From the NCBI GenBank assembly GCA_030834895.1, contig JAUQXA010000024.1, forward strand, positions 62,001-126,000: a stretch of DNA of 64,000 bases, read 5' to 3'. A program made the position numbers and the translations under genes. Positions within the stretch are counted from its first letter, which is position 1. Each line of letters begins with the position of its first letter. Source of the DNA: Anaerolineales bacterium (GTDB lineage: Bacteria; Chloroflexota; Anaerolineae; Anaerolineales; Villigracilaceae). The notes below the pieces were generated by a model. That model was not told the DNA's origin. It saw nothing but the letters and a program-made list of their open reading frames with translations, and ran no database searches. This document shows positions 1 through 9,848 of the stretch, piece by piece.

Positions 1-1
1 T

Positions 2-463
2 GTGCTGGCACAGGGGACAAAGTTACAGGTGCTCGGCGTTGCTCCTGGTGCAGGGTGGCTGAACGTGGTCAACGATGAAGGGGTCATCGGCTGGGTCGGC
101 GTGGACTTTGTCTCTGGTGGCTTCGATGGTCCACCCCCGCCTGTGGTGGAACCGAAGGATGTGCTGGTTGTGACGGGCACAGTCCTCGACGCGAACGGAA
201 GCCCCGTCAACGGGATTGGGTTTGCGGTTGAGCAGGGCGGTCAACGGGACGATGCCAGCACCGATGAAACAGGAACTTTCTACGCCTTCCTGCCGACCAA
301 GTTCGCTGGCTCGTGGACTGTGAGTTTCGTCTCGGTGGCTTGTACCACCCAGTCACCTGATGACAAGTGCAGGTGTACTGGAGATACATGCCCAAAGATT
401 GAACCTAACACGGTGACAGTCACGGTGCCCATGTCCGCGCCGCTGAGTTTTGTGTGGATGTGA
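2..463 (+). CDS. C-terminal part of a secreted protein with SH3b-like domain and carboxypeptidase-regulatory-like domain (5' truncated by window)
   Basis: ORF open at window edge; 'GTKLQVLGVAPGAGWLNVVNDEGVIGWVGVDFV' resembles bacterial SH3b; followed by 'VTGTVLDANGSPVNGIGFAV' regulatory-like fold. Confidence 0.6.
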   Translation: MLAQGTKLQVLGVAPGAGWLNVVNDEGVIGWVGVDFVSGGFDGPPPPVVEPKDVLVVTGTVLDANGSPVNGIGFAVEQGGQRDDASTDETGTFYAFLPTKFAGSWTVSFVSVACTTQSPDDKCRCTGDTCPKIEPNTVTVTVPMSAPLSFVWM

Positions 464-511
464 GAACGAGACAGTCCGTCGATTTGCGTTGTCGGCGGAC
501 TGTCTCGTTCT
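463..511 (+). terminator. Stem-loop, 16 bp perfect arms (AGAACGAGACAGTCCG / CGGACTGTCTCGTTCT)
   Basis: Direct reading; sits right after the stop of ORF 2..463 and precedes an AT-rich stretch. Confidence 0.65.
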
Positions 512-551
512 GAAAATTATATTTTCTATAATAATGATGGGTGTTTCAATG

Positions 552-848
552 TCAATATGGATACACTGCCCAATACAAGATCCAGAGAGCAAGACATATG
601 CCGAGTGTAAAAAAAATACCCAACAAAACTGCCCCTACTTCCCCGGCGAATTTTTCACCAATGTATCCGCCAATCGAACCAAGGATAATAGTTATTGGGA
701 CCACATAAGAAAACCAGGAAGAACCACCCCAAGTAGTTAAAACAATATTCAAAAATAAACCCAACAATAAGCCACTAATAGATCCATAGAACCAAACTTT
801 TGGTCGAATCTTCTTTGGAGGTATTTTGTTGGTTTGTTCGATACTCAT
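552..848 (-). CDS. small integral membrane protein, hypothetical
   Basis: 98 aa ORF with several hydrophobic segments, AT-richer than neighbours. Confidence 0.5.
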   Translation of the reverse strand: MSIEQTNKIPPKKIRPKVWFYGSISGLLLGLFLNIVLTTWGGSSWFSYVVPITIILGSIGGYIGEKFAGEVGAVLLGIFFTLGICLALWILYWAVYPY

Positions 849-859
849 GGCGTTGAAGC

Positions 860-1756
860 TTACCCTGCGGCGAGTTGATACCAGAATTCAGAGATAAAAC
901 CCTGTGAGTCCGCATTCAAGATTTGCTGCCCCACTGTTGGCTTTCCGTATGTGCATTTCCACTCGTAGACGGTTGCGCGCCCCGTTGTGGCGGCGGGAAT
1001 ATTGTCCGCAGTGGGATTCGCTTTGCAGTAGTCTTCCATTTCAGGCGTCGGTGTTTTATCCAAATTGGCTTTCTCAGCGCACGGGATGTTTGCCCCAAAA
1101 TGGCAGACCCAGAGACTGCTGTCCATGCAGCGCCAGGTCGCGTTCTGTTGAATCTCCTTCAGCGCGTCCGCTGTGACGAGTCCCAGGTCGATCATGTCCT
1201 GGACGATGATCTCCGGCATTTTGTCGCCGGTATAGCGTGCGTCCGGCTCGTCAATGGTCCCGACCGCCATGCAGTAGAGAAACGGGTCGCTATATGACTT
1301 CGTTCCGCTGTTCGCGTCGCAGGTTCCGTTGAAGTAATCGTCGGCGTCGCACTTATTTCCGTTCTTGAAGGTGCAGTCGCCCCTTTCGTGTCCGTCTTCG
1401 TTGCCGGTATTGGTGATGGTGTATGTCCCGCCGGTGATGACGCAATATTGCGAGGGGACCGTGATATAGCCTGTGATTTTGACTCCGCCCACCGGACAGT
1501 CACCGCGCATCAAAGCCCATTCCTCGCATTGACGGTTGTCCTCGAAAATGCATACGCCGTATTCCCCGCCATCCCCGCGTTTTTGGATCGAAAGCGTGCC
1601 GCCTTGTTTGACACAGTTTACTGATGCGGGGTTGGCAATCTGGCTTGACGGCTCTGCTGCGGCTGTGGGAGTGGGTTGCGACGCGCAGCCAGTTAATGCG
1701 ACGGCAGCCCAAAGAATAAGTGTCCACCTGATTACTCGTGATATTTTTTGAGACAT
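860..1756 (-). CDS. lipoprotein with two DUF333-like Cys-rich repeats
   Basis: Lipobox 'ALTGCAS'; 'NCVKQGGTLSIQKRGDGGEYGVCIFEDNRQCEEWALMRGDCP' and a second 'YCVITGGTYTITNTGNEDGHERGDCTFKNGNKCDADDYFNGTC' match the DUF333 pattern; start at MSQKISRV preferred. Confidence 0.75.
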   Translation of the reverse strand: MSQKISRVIRWTLILWAAVALTGCASQPTPTAAAEPSSQIANPASVNCVKQGGTLSIQKRGDGGEYGVCIFEDNRQCEEWALMRGDCPVGGVKITGYITVPSQYCVITGGTYTITNTGNEDGHERGDCTFKNGNKCDADDYFNGTCDANSGTKSYSDPFLYCMAVGTIDEPDARYTGDKMPEIIVQDMIDLGLVTADALKEIQQNATWRCMDSSLWVCHFGANIPCAEKANLDKTPTPEMEDYCKANPTADNIPAATTGRATVYEWKCTYGKPTVGQQILNADSQGFISEFWYQLAAG

Positions 1757-1821
1757 TAGTAAGCTCCTGGTGAATTTTGTGAACCCTTGTTGTGGTACGG
1801 ACAGTCGGGCGGGAGATGAAT

Positions 1822-2268
1822 TCAACCTGACAACTCCTTCAGCAGATTCTTATTTTCAACCCTCAACGCCAGCAATTGCTGAACGCTTTGAAGGTCGCTT
1901 TTGGACTCGACGGGTATGAACAGCCAGCGTCCTTCCGGATAAGGATTGGCGCACTCGATTGCCAGTCGTGCATTTTGAGTCAATTTCATGTTTTGGGCTT
2001 TCTCAATCGCGTCGGGGCTGAGATTGATTTGGACGGTGAAGCCGCCATTTGTCGGATAAAGCGAGGTTAGAAGCTGCCCTTTGATGCGAAATCTCCGAGC
2101 CCAACCATAATTTTTCCCATACAGGAATTTGAAATCCTCTTCAGCCGGATACTTTTCTCGGATATGGCCGATGAATGCCTCCCAGAGCGAAAGTTTGGGA
2201 CCAACAGCTTGACGGATTTCCGCGTCAGTCGGTTGACGTCTTTTGTCAGTAAATAAACCTATGCTCAT
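1822..2268 (-). CDS. DUF3788-like protein
   Basis: 149 aa from MSIGLFTDKRRQPTD; 'LWEAFIGHIREKY...YGWARRFRIKGQLLTSLYP' resembles DUF3788. Confidence 0.55.
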   Translation of the reverse strand: MSIGLFTDKRRQPTDAEIRQAVGPKLSLWEAFIGHIREKYPAEEDFKFLYGKNYGWARRFRIKGQLLTSLYPTNGGFTVQINLSPDAIEKAQNMKLTQNARLAIECANPYPEGRWLFIPVESKSDLQSVQQLLALRVENKNLLKELSG

Positions 2269-2320
2269 TTCCGGTCTCTCCCTTTTAGCGGCATAAAAAC
2301 ACCTTGCCACTTACAGGCAA

Positions 2321-2349
2321 AAAGAGCCTCCCAAAGCAGGAGGCTCTTT
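2321..2349 (-). terminator. Rho-independent terminator of glnS
   Basis: AAAGAGCCTCC-caaagca-GGAGGCTCTTT, with T-run on the minus strand. Confidence 0.8.
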
Positions 2350-2360
2350 GTTGCGCTGTC

Positions 2361-4070
2361 TTACTTGCCCTTCTTCTCCAACTTTGTCCAGGTATCTTTG
2401 AGATTCACTGTCAGGTTGAAGACGGGCTTCGTGGGTGTAGAGTCCAGGTCGACGCAGAAGTAACCTGTGCGCTCAAACTGGATTTTGTCACCTGCTTTGG
2501 CTTCGGCCAGCACAGGTTCCACGTAGGCATTCTCCAGCACTTCCAGCGATTTGGGGTTGATGATGCTTTCCACTTCGCCGTCATCGGGCCGTTCGACGGT
2601 GAACAACTGGTCATACATTCTCACTTCCGCCGGGATGGCATGTTCCGCCGAAACCCAATGAATGGTGGATTTGACCTTGCGTCCATCGGGCGAATCGCCG
2701 CCGCGTGTGGATGGGTCGTATGTTGCGTGGACTTCGATCACTTCACCCTTATTGTCTTTTACAATGTGCGTGCATTTCACGAAATACGCGTAACGCAAAC
2801 GAACTTCATTGCCGGGAAAGAGGCGATAATATTTGGGCGGCGGAGTCTCGCGGAAATCATCCTGTTCGATGTAAATGACCTTTGAGAACTTGACCTTGCG
2901 CGTGCCGGCGTTCGGGTCTTCGGGGTTGTTGATCGCATCCAGCTCTTCGGTCTGACCTTCAGGATAATTGTCGATGACCAGTTTAAGCGGCTTCAATACT
3001 GCCATACGGCGCAGGGCGCGCTTGTTCAAATCATCGCGGATGATGGCTTCGAATTGTGCCATCTCCACCCAACTGTCGTTCTTCGTTTCCCCGGTGCCAG
3101 TCACAAAGTTGATAATGGCTTCGGGAGTCACGCCGCGACGGCGCAAGCCGCGCAGGGTGGTCAGGCGCGGGTCATCCCAGCCGCGCACCACGCCGGTTTC
3201 CACCATTTTGCGGAGCTTGCGTTTGCTCATCATTGCGTAGGTCAGATTGAGACGCGAGAACTCGATCTGCCTGCTTGGGAAGGCTTCCAATTTTTCAAGG
3301 AACCATTCGTACAACGGACGGTGAATGATGTATTCGTTGGAACACAATGAATGGGTAATCCCCTCCATCGAGTCATTCTGTCCGTGCGACCAATCGTACA
3401 TCGGATAGATGTGCCACTTGTCGCCGGTGCGATGGTGATGGACATTCATGATGCGATACATCACCGGGTCGCGCAGCAGAATGTTCGGATGCGCCATGTC
3501 GATTTTTGCGCGAAGCACGCGGCTGCCTTCTGCAAATTCACCGTTTTTCATGCGCTCCAATAAATCCAGATTTTCTTCCACTGGGCGGTTGCGGTAAGGC
3601 GAATCAACCCCAGGCTTGATGGCAGAGTCGGTCTCGCTCCACTTCGTCCCTTTGGGTAAAGTTCCGCGGCTGGCGCTCATCTCCTCCTGAGTCTGATCGT
3701 CCACATAAGCCAGTCCCAGCTTCACGAGTCGCACCGCCCAATCGTAGAGCAGGTCAAAATAGTCCGATGCAAACGTCACCTTTGCCCACTTGATTCCCAG
3801 CCACGAAGCATCGGACTCGATGGCCTCAACAAACTCGGTCTCTTCCTTTGATGGGTTGGTGTCGTCGAAACGTAAATACAACTCGCCGCCAAATTCCTTC
3901 GCGGTGAAATAATCGATCAGGAATGCCTTGACATGCCCGATGTGCAAATATCCGTTCGGCTCGGGTGGCAGGCGCGTGCGGATGTAATTGAATCGTCCGT
4001 TCTTCAAATCTTCGGCGACTGCCTCGCGGATGAACGCAGGGATTCGGCTGTTGGTTTCTTCTGGACTCAT
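2361..4070 (-). CDS. glnS: glutaminyl-tRNA synthetase
   Basis: '[25 protein letters not shown]' HIGH motif, 'MMSKRKL' MSK motif, '[11 protein letters not shown]' region; full length. Confidence 0.95.
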   Translation of the reverse strand: MSPEETNSRIPAFIREAVAEDLKNGRFNYIRTRLPPEPNGYLHIGHVKAFLIDYFTAKEFGGELYLRFDDTNPSKEETEFVEAIESDASWLGIKWAKVTFASDYFDLLYDWAVRLVKLGLAYVDDQTQEEMSASRGTLPKGTKWSETDSAIKPGVDSPYRNRPVEENLDLLERMKNGEFAEGSRVLRAKIDMAHPNILLRDPVMYRIMNVHHHRTGDKWHIYPMYDWSHGQNDSMEGITHSLCSNEYIIHRPLYEWFLEKLEAFPSRQIEFSRLNLTYAMMSKRKLRKMVETGVVRGWDDPRLTTLRGLRRRGVTPEAIINFVTGTGETKNDSWVEMAQFEAIIRDDLNKRALRRMAVLKPLKLVIDNYPEGQTEELDAINNPEDPNAGTRKVKFSKVIYIEQDDFRETPPPKYYRLFPGNEVRLRYAYFVKCTHIVKDNKGEVIEVHATYDPSTRGGDSPDGRKVKSTIHWVSAEHAIPAEVRMYDQLFTVERPDDGEVESIINPKSLEVLENAYVEPVLAEAKAGDKIQFERTGYFCVDLDSTPTKPVFNLTVNLKDTWTKLEKKGK

Positions 4071-4273
4071 GGTTGGGTGCCTTAACAATGGATTTCAGGG
4101 GATGGATGTTGCCTCTTTTTTCCAACTTTTGGGTTGAGATGCTAAAGAGACGCCTTCCCCGCCTGATGATTTTTATTTTCGCGCTGAGCGCGGTCGAAGC
4201 GTGAGCGCATTGGACGAGTAATTATAACAAACAGCACTCATGATTTATAATAGAATTTGAACTGGAGGAACCC

Positions 4274-4657
4274 ATGACCGAATCGAACGACAAATCAAAA
4301 ACCAATTTTGCGGCTGTCTACTTCGACCGTGACTCTGTCCTGCGCCTAGCCCGTCTTGCGGATATCTTCGCCTGGATCGCATTGATTTATTATGCGGGAC
4401 AGGTGGCCGTATCCATGACTGTTTTTGTTCTTCAGATTGTGCGCGGCTTGCTGATATTGCCCGGCCTAACCGATTATGCCCAGCAATTCCTTTGGACGCT
4501 CCAGCCAGCGCTCCCGGGCTTGTGGAATTTTATCGGCTTGCAGGCGGTTGGCAAGGTCCTGCTCATCTTCATGGATATGGAGGATAACACACGTCGCGCC
4601 GCGAGCAGGGGACTCTTTGCCCTGCGGAAGATCGGAGAGGAGGACGCTTCTCGATAG
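4274..4657 (+). CDS. hypothetical membrane protein
   Basis: 127 aa, two hydrophobic segments, AGGAGG-like SD upstream. Confidence 0.55.
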   Translation: MTESNDKSKTNFAAVYFDRDSVLRLARLADIFAWIALIYYAGQVAVSMTVFVLQIVRGLLILPGLTDYAQQFLWTLQPALPGLWNFIGLQAVGKVLLIFMDMEDNTRRAASRGLFALRKIGEEDASR

Positions 4658-4672
4658 GCTCGTCTTTGCCAA

Positions 4673-4708
4673 ATTAAAAATGGACGCCGCAAGGCGTCCA
4701 TTTTTAAT
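4673..4708. terminator. Bidirectional-type terminator with GCAA tetraloop
   Basis: ATTAAAAATGGACGCC-GCAA-GGCGTCCATTTTTAAT, 16 bp perfect arms. Confidence 0.8.
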
Positions 4709-4721
4709 TCCTGCCTGCCAC

Positions 4722-4750
4722 TTGAAATTTCACAAGGAACATGCTATGAT
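4722..4750 (+). promoter_or_regulatory. Sigma70-like promoter TTGAAA-17-TATGAT upstream of the DeoR gene
   Basis: -35 at 4722..4727, -10 at 4745..4750, spacer 17 nt. Confidence 0.6.
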
Positions 4751-4776
4751 TGATTGTGATTGATTTGTGAGCGATT

Positions 4777-5550
4777 ATGAGTGAATTTATTCCAACCCCC
4801 GAGCGTCAAAAACAGATCCTTTCCCTGCTTTCCAAAGCGGGACGGTTGAGCGTGGCAGAGATTGTCGAGCAGTTTGCTATCAGTGAGGCAACCGCGCGGC
4901 GCGACTTGGAGACTCTGTCCTCGCAGGGCAAAGTCCAGCGCGTTCATGGTGGCGTCATTGCCATTGAACAGGCGCCGCCTGAGTTACCCATCCTTCAGCG
5001 TGAAAACGAGCAGTCGGATGAGAAATCCCGCATTGGGCGGGTGGCCGCAGAATTGATCTCCAATGGTGAGACAGTCTTCCTTGGTTCGGGGACAACCGTG
5101 CTCGAGACGGCGAAAAATTTGCGCGAACGAAAAAACCTGACCGTCCTTACCAATTCGCTTCCGGTGCTAAATGCCTTTGCGGGTATCAGAGACATTACTA
5201 TTGTCTCCCTCGGCGGGCAATTACGTGACAGCGAACTTTCGTTCATTGGTCACATCACAGAACAGGCGCTGGCGGAGTTGCGTGTAGACAAGGTTGTCAT
5301 GGGGACTCGTAGTGTGAGCCTTGAACACGGACTGACCAACGACTACCTGCCCGAAACCCTGACCGACCGCGCCATTTTGAAGATCGGACGGGAGGTCATC
5401 ATCGTGGCCGACCATACCAAGGTCAACCGCGTTTCCACTGCATTGCTTGCTCCGCTGGAGAGTGTGCAAACGTTTGTAACCGATTCAAATGCGGATAAGA
5501 AATTTCTTCAGGCATTGAAGAGACAGGGAATCAATTTGATTATCGTTTAG
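4777..5550 (+). CDS. DeoR/GlpR-family transcriptional regulator of sugar metabolism (AgaR-like)
   Basis: N-term HTH 'ERQKQILSLLSKAGRLSVAEIVEQFAISEATARRDLETLSSQGKVQRVHGGV' is canonical DeoR. Confidence 0.92.
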   Translation: MSEFIPTPERQKQILSLLSKAGRLSVAEIVEQFAISEATARRDLETLSSQGKVQRVHGGVIAIEQAPPELPILQRENEQSDEKSRIGRVAAELISNGETVFLGSGTTVLETAKNLRERKNLTVLTNSLPVLNAFAGIRDITIVSLGGQLRDSELSFIGHITEQALAELRVDKVVMGTRSVSLEHGLTNDYLPETLTDRAILKIGREVIIVADHTKVNRVSTALLAPLESVQTFVTDSNADKKFLQALKRQGINLIIV

Positions 5551-5603
5551 TTGTATTCAAGCGGACAGCCGACCGTCCGAAAATAATAAAAAAGGAGTAT
5601 GAA

Positions 5604-6935
5604 ATGAAAAGATCGTCCCTCTATTTGTTTGTTTCATTGCTGCTGATTTTGAGTTTTACGCTGGCATCTTGCGCGCCCACTGCAACTCCTGCAACAGAAG
5701 GGCCCCAGGCTTCCGCACCGGAGGCAACTCAGCCCGTGGCAGAAGCCGAGACTATCACGGTCATTTTTCCTAAACATGAGGCCGATTTGAGCGGTGCTTT
5801 CGAGGCACGTATCCGTGAGTTCGAAAAGCAATCGGGAATCAAGGTCGAGTTAATTCAGAGCGATTGGGACTCGGTTGCAAACCGCATCCTCCCCGAAATA
5901 TCAACAGGCGGCTCCGCCTATGACGTTGTTGAATTTGATAATGGTTGGGTGGCTGAATGGTGTGGCGCCGGTTGGGCAACACCTCTTAACGATTTTATGC
6001 CTGCCGGCTATACCGATGGCATGATTCCCGGCTTGGTGAATTTGTTCTCCTGCCCCGATGGCAAGGTCTATGGCATTGTCTGGAACAACGATACCCGCTT
6101 CTTTTATTACAATGCCGAAAAACTGGCGGCGGCGGGTTTCAACGAACCCCCCCAAACCTGGGATGAATTCAAGCAGGTGAGCCTTGCCGCGAAAGAAAAA
6201 GGCGCTGTTTCCTATGGCATGGCTCCATTCTGGAATCAGGAATGGTCGTTGGGGAACGAGTTCCACTTCTGGACATATGCCTTCGGCGGCGAGATCGTGG
6301 ACAGCAAAGGTTGTTTTCTGTTCAATAAGGACCCGAACACCTTGGCAGCCTTGCAATACATGATGGACAGCCTTAAGGACGGCGTTTCCAACCCTGCGGG
6401 TATGACATACAACCAGGCCGCCTCGCAGGATGCCTTCCTCAAGGGCGATTCACTCTTCATGCCGCAGGGTATTGCCGGTTTGATGGCCTACACCAAGGAC
6501 GCCTCTGTTTCCAATGTGGATGGACAGATCAAGGTTGGATTGGTGCCTGGCGTTGAGGCTGGCATGAGCGCGGCGTTGACTCTACCCGAAGCGTACGCAA
6601 TCCCGGCGCAATCGGAACATAAAGAGGCGGCGTGGAAATTCATCGAGTTCATGACCAGCAAGGAAACCAACAAAGCGTTGGCGCAGGAAATCGGCGTATT
6701 GCCTATTTGGGTTGACCTCTATACCGATGCGGATTTGACCGCTAAATATCCCTTCTGGGCTGATTTCCAGGCACAGTTGGCGACTGCGCGCGGTCTTTCC
6801 AAACTTACCTGGTACGGTGACTTCGTAGACATCAGTACCGCTGAAGTTCACAAAGCATTGGCTGATGAACAGACCGCCCAGCAGGCCTTGGATAACATGG
6901 CATCTGGTTTATCCCAGTTTGAGTGCAAGCCATAG
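5604..6935 (+). CDS. ABC sugar transporter, extracellular solute-binding lipoprotein (family 1)
   Basis: Signal peptide with lipobox 'LASCAPT'; 'VAEWCGAGWATPLNDF', 'YGIVWNNDTRFFYYNAEKLAAAGF' typical of family-1 SBPs. Confidence 0.92.
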   Translation: MKRSSLYLFVSLLLILSFTLASCAPTATPATEGPQASAPEATQPVAEAETITVIFPKHEADLSGAFEARIREFEKQSGIKVELIQSDWDSVANRILPEISTGGSAYDVVEFDNGWVAEWCGAGWATPLNDFMPAGYTDGMIPGLVNLFSCPDGKVYGIVWNNDTRFFYYNAEKLAAAGFNEPPQTWDEFKQVSLAAKEKGAVSYGMAPFWNQEWSLGNEFHFWTYAFGGEIVDSKGCFLFNKDPNTLAALQYMMDSLKDGVSNPAGMTYNQAASQDAFLKGDSLFMPQGIAGLMAYTKDASVSNVDGQIKVGLVPGVEAGMSAALTLPEAYAIPAQSEHKEAAWKFIEFMTSKETNKALAQEIGVLPIWVDLYTDADLTAKYPFWADFQAQLATARGLSKLTWYGDFVDISTAEVHKALADEQTAQQALDNMASGLSQFECKP

Positions 6936-6988
6936 AGCTTCGTTTGTGGATGCCTGTGTCGCTATGATGCAGGCATCCTTTCTTTGAT

Positions 6989-7900
6989 ATGAAGATAATC
7001 AGACCACGCTCCCGTCCCATTTTTGACGACCCTCGCACTCTGGGGCTATTACTTATTGCCCCGGCCATGCTGGCTATTCTGGGTGTTGTTCTGCTTCCGA
7101 TGTTCAACTCGTTGTGGCTCAGTTTTCAGCAACACGATTTATCGCGGCCGCAGGAGGATGCCTTCATTTGGTTAAGGAATTACGCTGATTTATTGCGAGA
7201 CCCACGCTACTTGAATTCCCTCCAGGCAACTTTTAAGTTCAGCCTGTTCTCCGTCCTTATTGAACTGGCACTCGGCGTGGCAATTGCCGTCACACTTAAC
7301 CAGGAGTTTCGTGGGCGGGGATTTGTGCGTGGCTTGATGATCCTGCCTTGGGCAATGCCGTCTATCGTCAACGCTGCCATGTGGAAGTGGATCTATAACG
7401 CCGATTATGGCGCATTGAACGCCTTGTTATCCCAGCTTCATATAATTGATCGTTATCAAGTCTGGCTGGCTGAGCCGACAACAGCCATGATCCTGATTAT
7501 TCTGGCGAATGTTTGGAAGGAAACTCCGTTCACCGTTATCCTGATACTTGCGGCACTGCAAACGATCCCCGAAGATCTTTATGAAGCCGGCCGCGTGGAT
7601 GGCGCAACAGAATGGCAATCCTTTTTGGGTATTACTTTGCCTTTGATCATGCCTGTGTTGATGATTGCGGGATTATTGCAATTCATCTGGGGTTTTCAAA
7701 CTTTTGAGTTGATCTATATCGTCACGGGCGGCGGACCTTTCAGTTCAACGGAGATGACCAACTTGCGCGTCTATGCGACAACGTTCCGCTCGCTACGATT
7801 TGGTTACGGCGCGGCGATGGCGTATCTGACCAGCCTGATCATTTTCATCCCGGCGGTGATTTATATCCGCTCGGCATATCGAAAGGTTGTGGAGGTCTGA
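6989..7900 (+). CDS. ABC sugar transporter permease (CUT1, MalF/UgpA-like)
   Basis: EAA loop 'EDLYEAGRVDGATEWQSFLGITLPLI'. Confidence 0.93.
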   Translation: MKIIRPRSRPIFDDPRTLGLLLIAPAMLAILGVVLLPMFNSLWLSFQQHDLSRPQEDAFIWLRNYADLLRDPRYLNSLQATFKFSLFSVLIELALGVAIAVTLNQEFRGRGFVRGLMILPWAMPSIVNAAMWKWIYNADYGALNALLSQLHIIDRYQVWLAEPTTAMILIILANVWKETPFTVILILAALQTIPEDLYEAGRVDGATEWQSFLGITLPLIMPVLMIAGLLQFIWGFQTFELIYIVTGGGPFSSTEMTNLRVYATTFRSLRFGYGAAMAYLTSLIIFIPAVIYIRSAYRKVVEV

Positions 7901-7901
7901 C

Positions 7902-8747
7902 ATGCCCCGCGCGCTGAAACGCTTCTTTCTTTATTTGGCAGTGGCGGGGATTGTGATTTGGACTGTCGCCCCCTATCTCTGGTTGATTATCTCGTCTCTT
8001 TCACTGAAAATTGACCTACTCACTGTGCCATTGCGTTGGATTCCCCCGCGCCTGACCCTTGAAAATTATTACTCCCTCTTCTTTATGCGCGGGAGCGAAT
8101 CGGTCAATGCCCGCCTGTTTTTTCAGTCGCTTGGCAACTCAGTCATTATCTCATTGACCACCATGTTCATCTGCCTGATTTTGGGAGTACTTGCCGCATA
8201 TGCCATTGCGCGGTTGCGCTTCAAAGGCAGCAACATGATGGTCCTGTTGATGATGGCAACCCAGTTGGTGCCGCCCATTGTTCTGGTTGTGCCGTTATAT
8301 GTCATCATGCGCAAGGTGGATCTGCTCGACAGGCACCTCGGTTTGATCATTGTGGACATTAGCATCGTGCTGCCGCTTGTCATTTGGCTGATGCGTGGAT
8401 ACTTCGCCTCCATTCCGTCGGAGTTGGAGGATGCCGCCCGTATAGACGGATGTACACATCTGGGAGCGTTATTCAGGGTCATTCTACCGCTTTCGGGACC
8501 CGGACTGGTAAGTGTGATGATCTTTGCCTTCATCGCCGCGTGGAATGAATACCTTTATGCGTTCATTTTTACAAACGTTGACGCAAAGACGGTTCCAGTG
8601 CTTATCGGAGAATTCAGCACAAAGCTGGGGCTTGAATATTTGCGAATTGCCGCGGCGGGCGTGCTGGCAAGTCTGCCTCCCATTTTGCTCGCGCTTATTT
8701 TCCAGCGTTTCATCGTTCGTGGATTAACCTCTGGAGCCATAAAATAA
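7902..8747 (+). CDS. ABC sugar transporter permease (CUT1, MalG/UgpE-like)
   Basis: EAA loop 'SELEDAARIDGCTHLGALFRVILPLSGPGLVS'. Confidence 0.93.
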   Translation: MPRALKRFFLYLAVAGIVIWTVAPYLWLIISSLSLKIDLLTVPLRWIPPRLTLENYYSLFFMRGSESVNARLFFQSLGNSVIISLTTMFICLILGVLAAYAIARLRFKGSNMMVLLMMATQLVPPIVLVVPLYVIMRKVDLLDRHLGLIIVDISIVLPLVIWLMRGYFASIPSELEDAARIDGCTHLGALFRVILPLSGPGLVSVMIFAFIAAWNEYLYAFIFTNVDAKTVPVLIGEFSTKLGLEYLRIAAAGVLASLPPILLALIFQRFIVRGLTSGAIK

Positions 8748-9778
8748 TGTTGCTGGAAAACTTCCGCCCCCGCTCGAAACTGGTGACCAAGACCACACTG
8801 GTCACCATGCCGAGATTTCCCGTCATCGACGCGCACAATCATCTTGCGTCTCCTTTCGGCGGCGGATGGGATCAAAAACCATTAAGTGAGTTACTTGACC
8901 TGCTGGATGAAGCAGGCGTGACACATTATGTTGACCTCGACGGCGGTTGGGGCGAAGAAATTCTTTATCATCACCTTGACTATTTCAAAGCCAAAGCGCC
9001 TGAACGATTTCAGGTTTTCGGCGGCGTGGATTGGTCGAAGTGGGAAAGCATGGGTGGTGGATTTGCTGAGTGGGCGGCAGGCAGGCTCAAAATCCAGAAA
9101 GAGGCGGGCGCACAGGGCTTGAAGATTTGGAAGGGATTTGGCTTGCACGTCAAAGACCAGAACGGGCAATTGGTCAAAGTGGATGATCCGCGCCTGAGTC
9201 CCATTTGGGAAACTGCGGGCGAGTTGGGGCTGCCAGTGCTGATTCATGTTGCCGACCCCGTTGCCTTTTTCGACCCGGTTGACGAGACCAACGAACGGTG
9301 GGAGGAACTTGGCGCGCATCCCGATTGGGCGTTTCCCAGCCCGCCTTTTCCACCGTTCATGGAAATTATTAATGGATTCAAAACTCTTGTCACTCGTCAC
9401 TCGTCCACTACTTTTATCGGCGCTCACGCGGGTTGCTACGCTGAAAACTTGGAATGGGTGGGACGAATGCTGGATGCCTGCCCAAATTATTATGTCGATA
9501 TTTCTGCCCGATTTGGAGAATTGGGACGCCAGCCTTACACCGCGCAGAAGTTTTTCATCCAATATCAGGATCGGATTTTGTACGGCTCGGACATGGGTCC
9601 CGATTTGGATGTCTACCGCTTGAATTATCGTCTGCTTGAAACGGACGATGAATACTTCAACTACAACCCAGGTGGCATCCCTTTGCAGGGACGCTGGTTT
9701 GTGTACGGACTTTCCCTGCCCGATGATGTGTTGAAGAAAATCTACAGTGAAAATGCGAGAAAGGTTTTGAAATTCTGA
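8747..9778 (+). CDS. amidohydrolase-2 family TIM-barrel hydrolase
   Basis: 'VIDAHNHL' metal motif, 'GAHAGCYAENLEWV', 'YGSDMGPD'; ATG overlaps preceding TAA; alternative start at MPRFPVIDAHNHL. Confidence 0.8.
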   Translation: MLLENFRPRSKLVTKTTLVTMPRFPVIDAHNHLASPFGGGWDQKPLSELLDLLDEAGVTHYVDLDGGWGEEILYHHLDYFKAKAPERFQVFGGVDWSKWESMGGGFAEWAAGRLKIQKEAGAQGLKIWKGFGLHVKDQNGQLVKVDDPRLSPIWETAGELGLPVLIHVADPVAFFDPVDETNERWEELGAHPDWAFPSPPFPPFMEIINGFKTLVTRHSSTTFIGAHAGCYAENLEWVGRMLDACPNYYVDISARFGELGRQPYTAQKFFIQYQDRILYGSDMGPDLDVYRLNYRLLETDDEYFNYNPGGIPLQGRWFVYGLSLPDDVLKKIYSENARKVLKF

Positions 9779-9848
9779 CGATGGACCATAGACGACAGAC
9801 GATGGCAATTGTCCGTGGTCAATGGCCTGTGGTCGAAAAAGGTAAACT

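Noticed and set aside
9778-9848. Low-complexity ATGGACCATAGACGACAGACGATGG stretch, considered as operator or CRISPR-like repeat
   Set aside because: No regular unit or spacer structure; looks like degenerate intergenic repeat.
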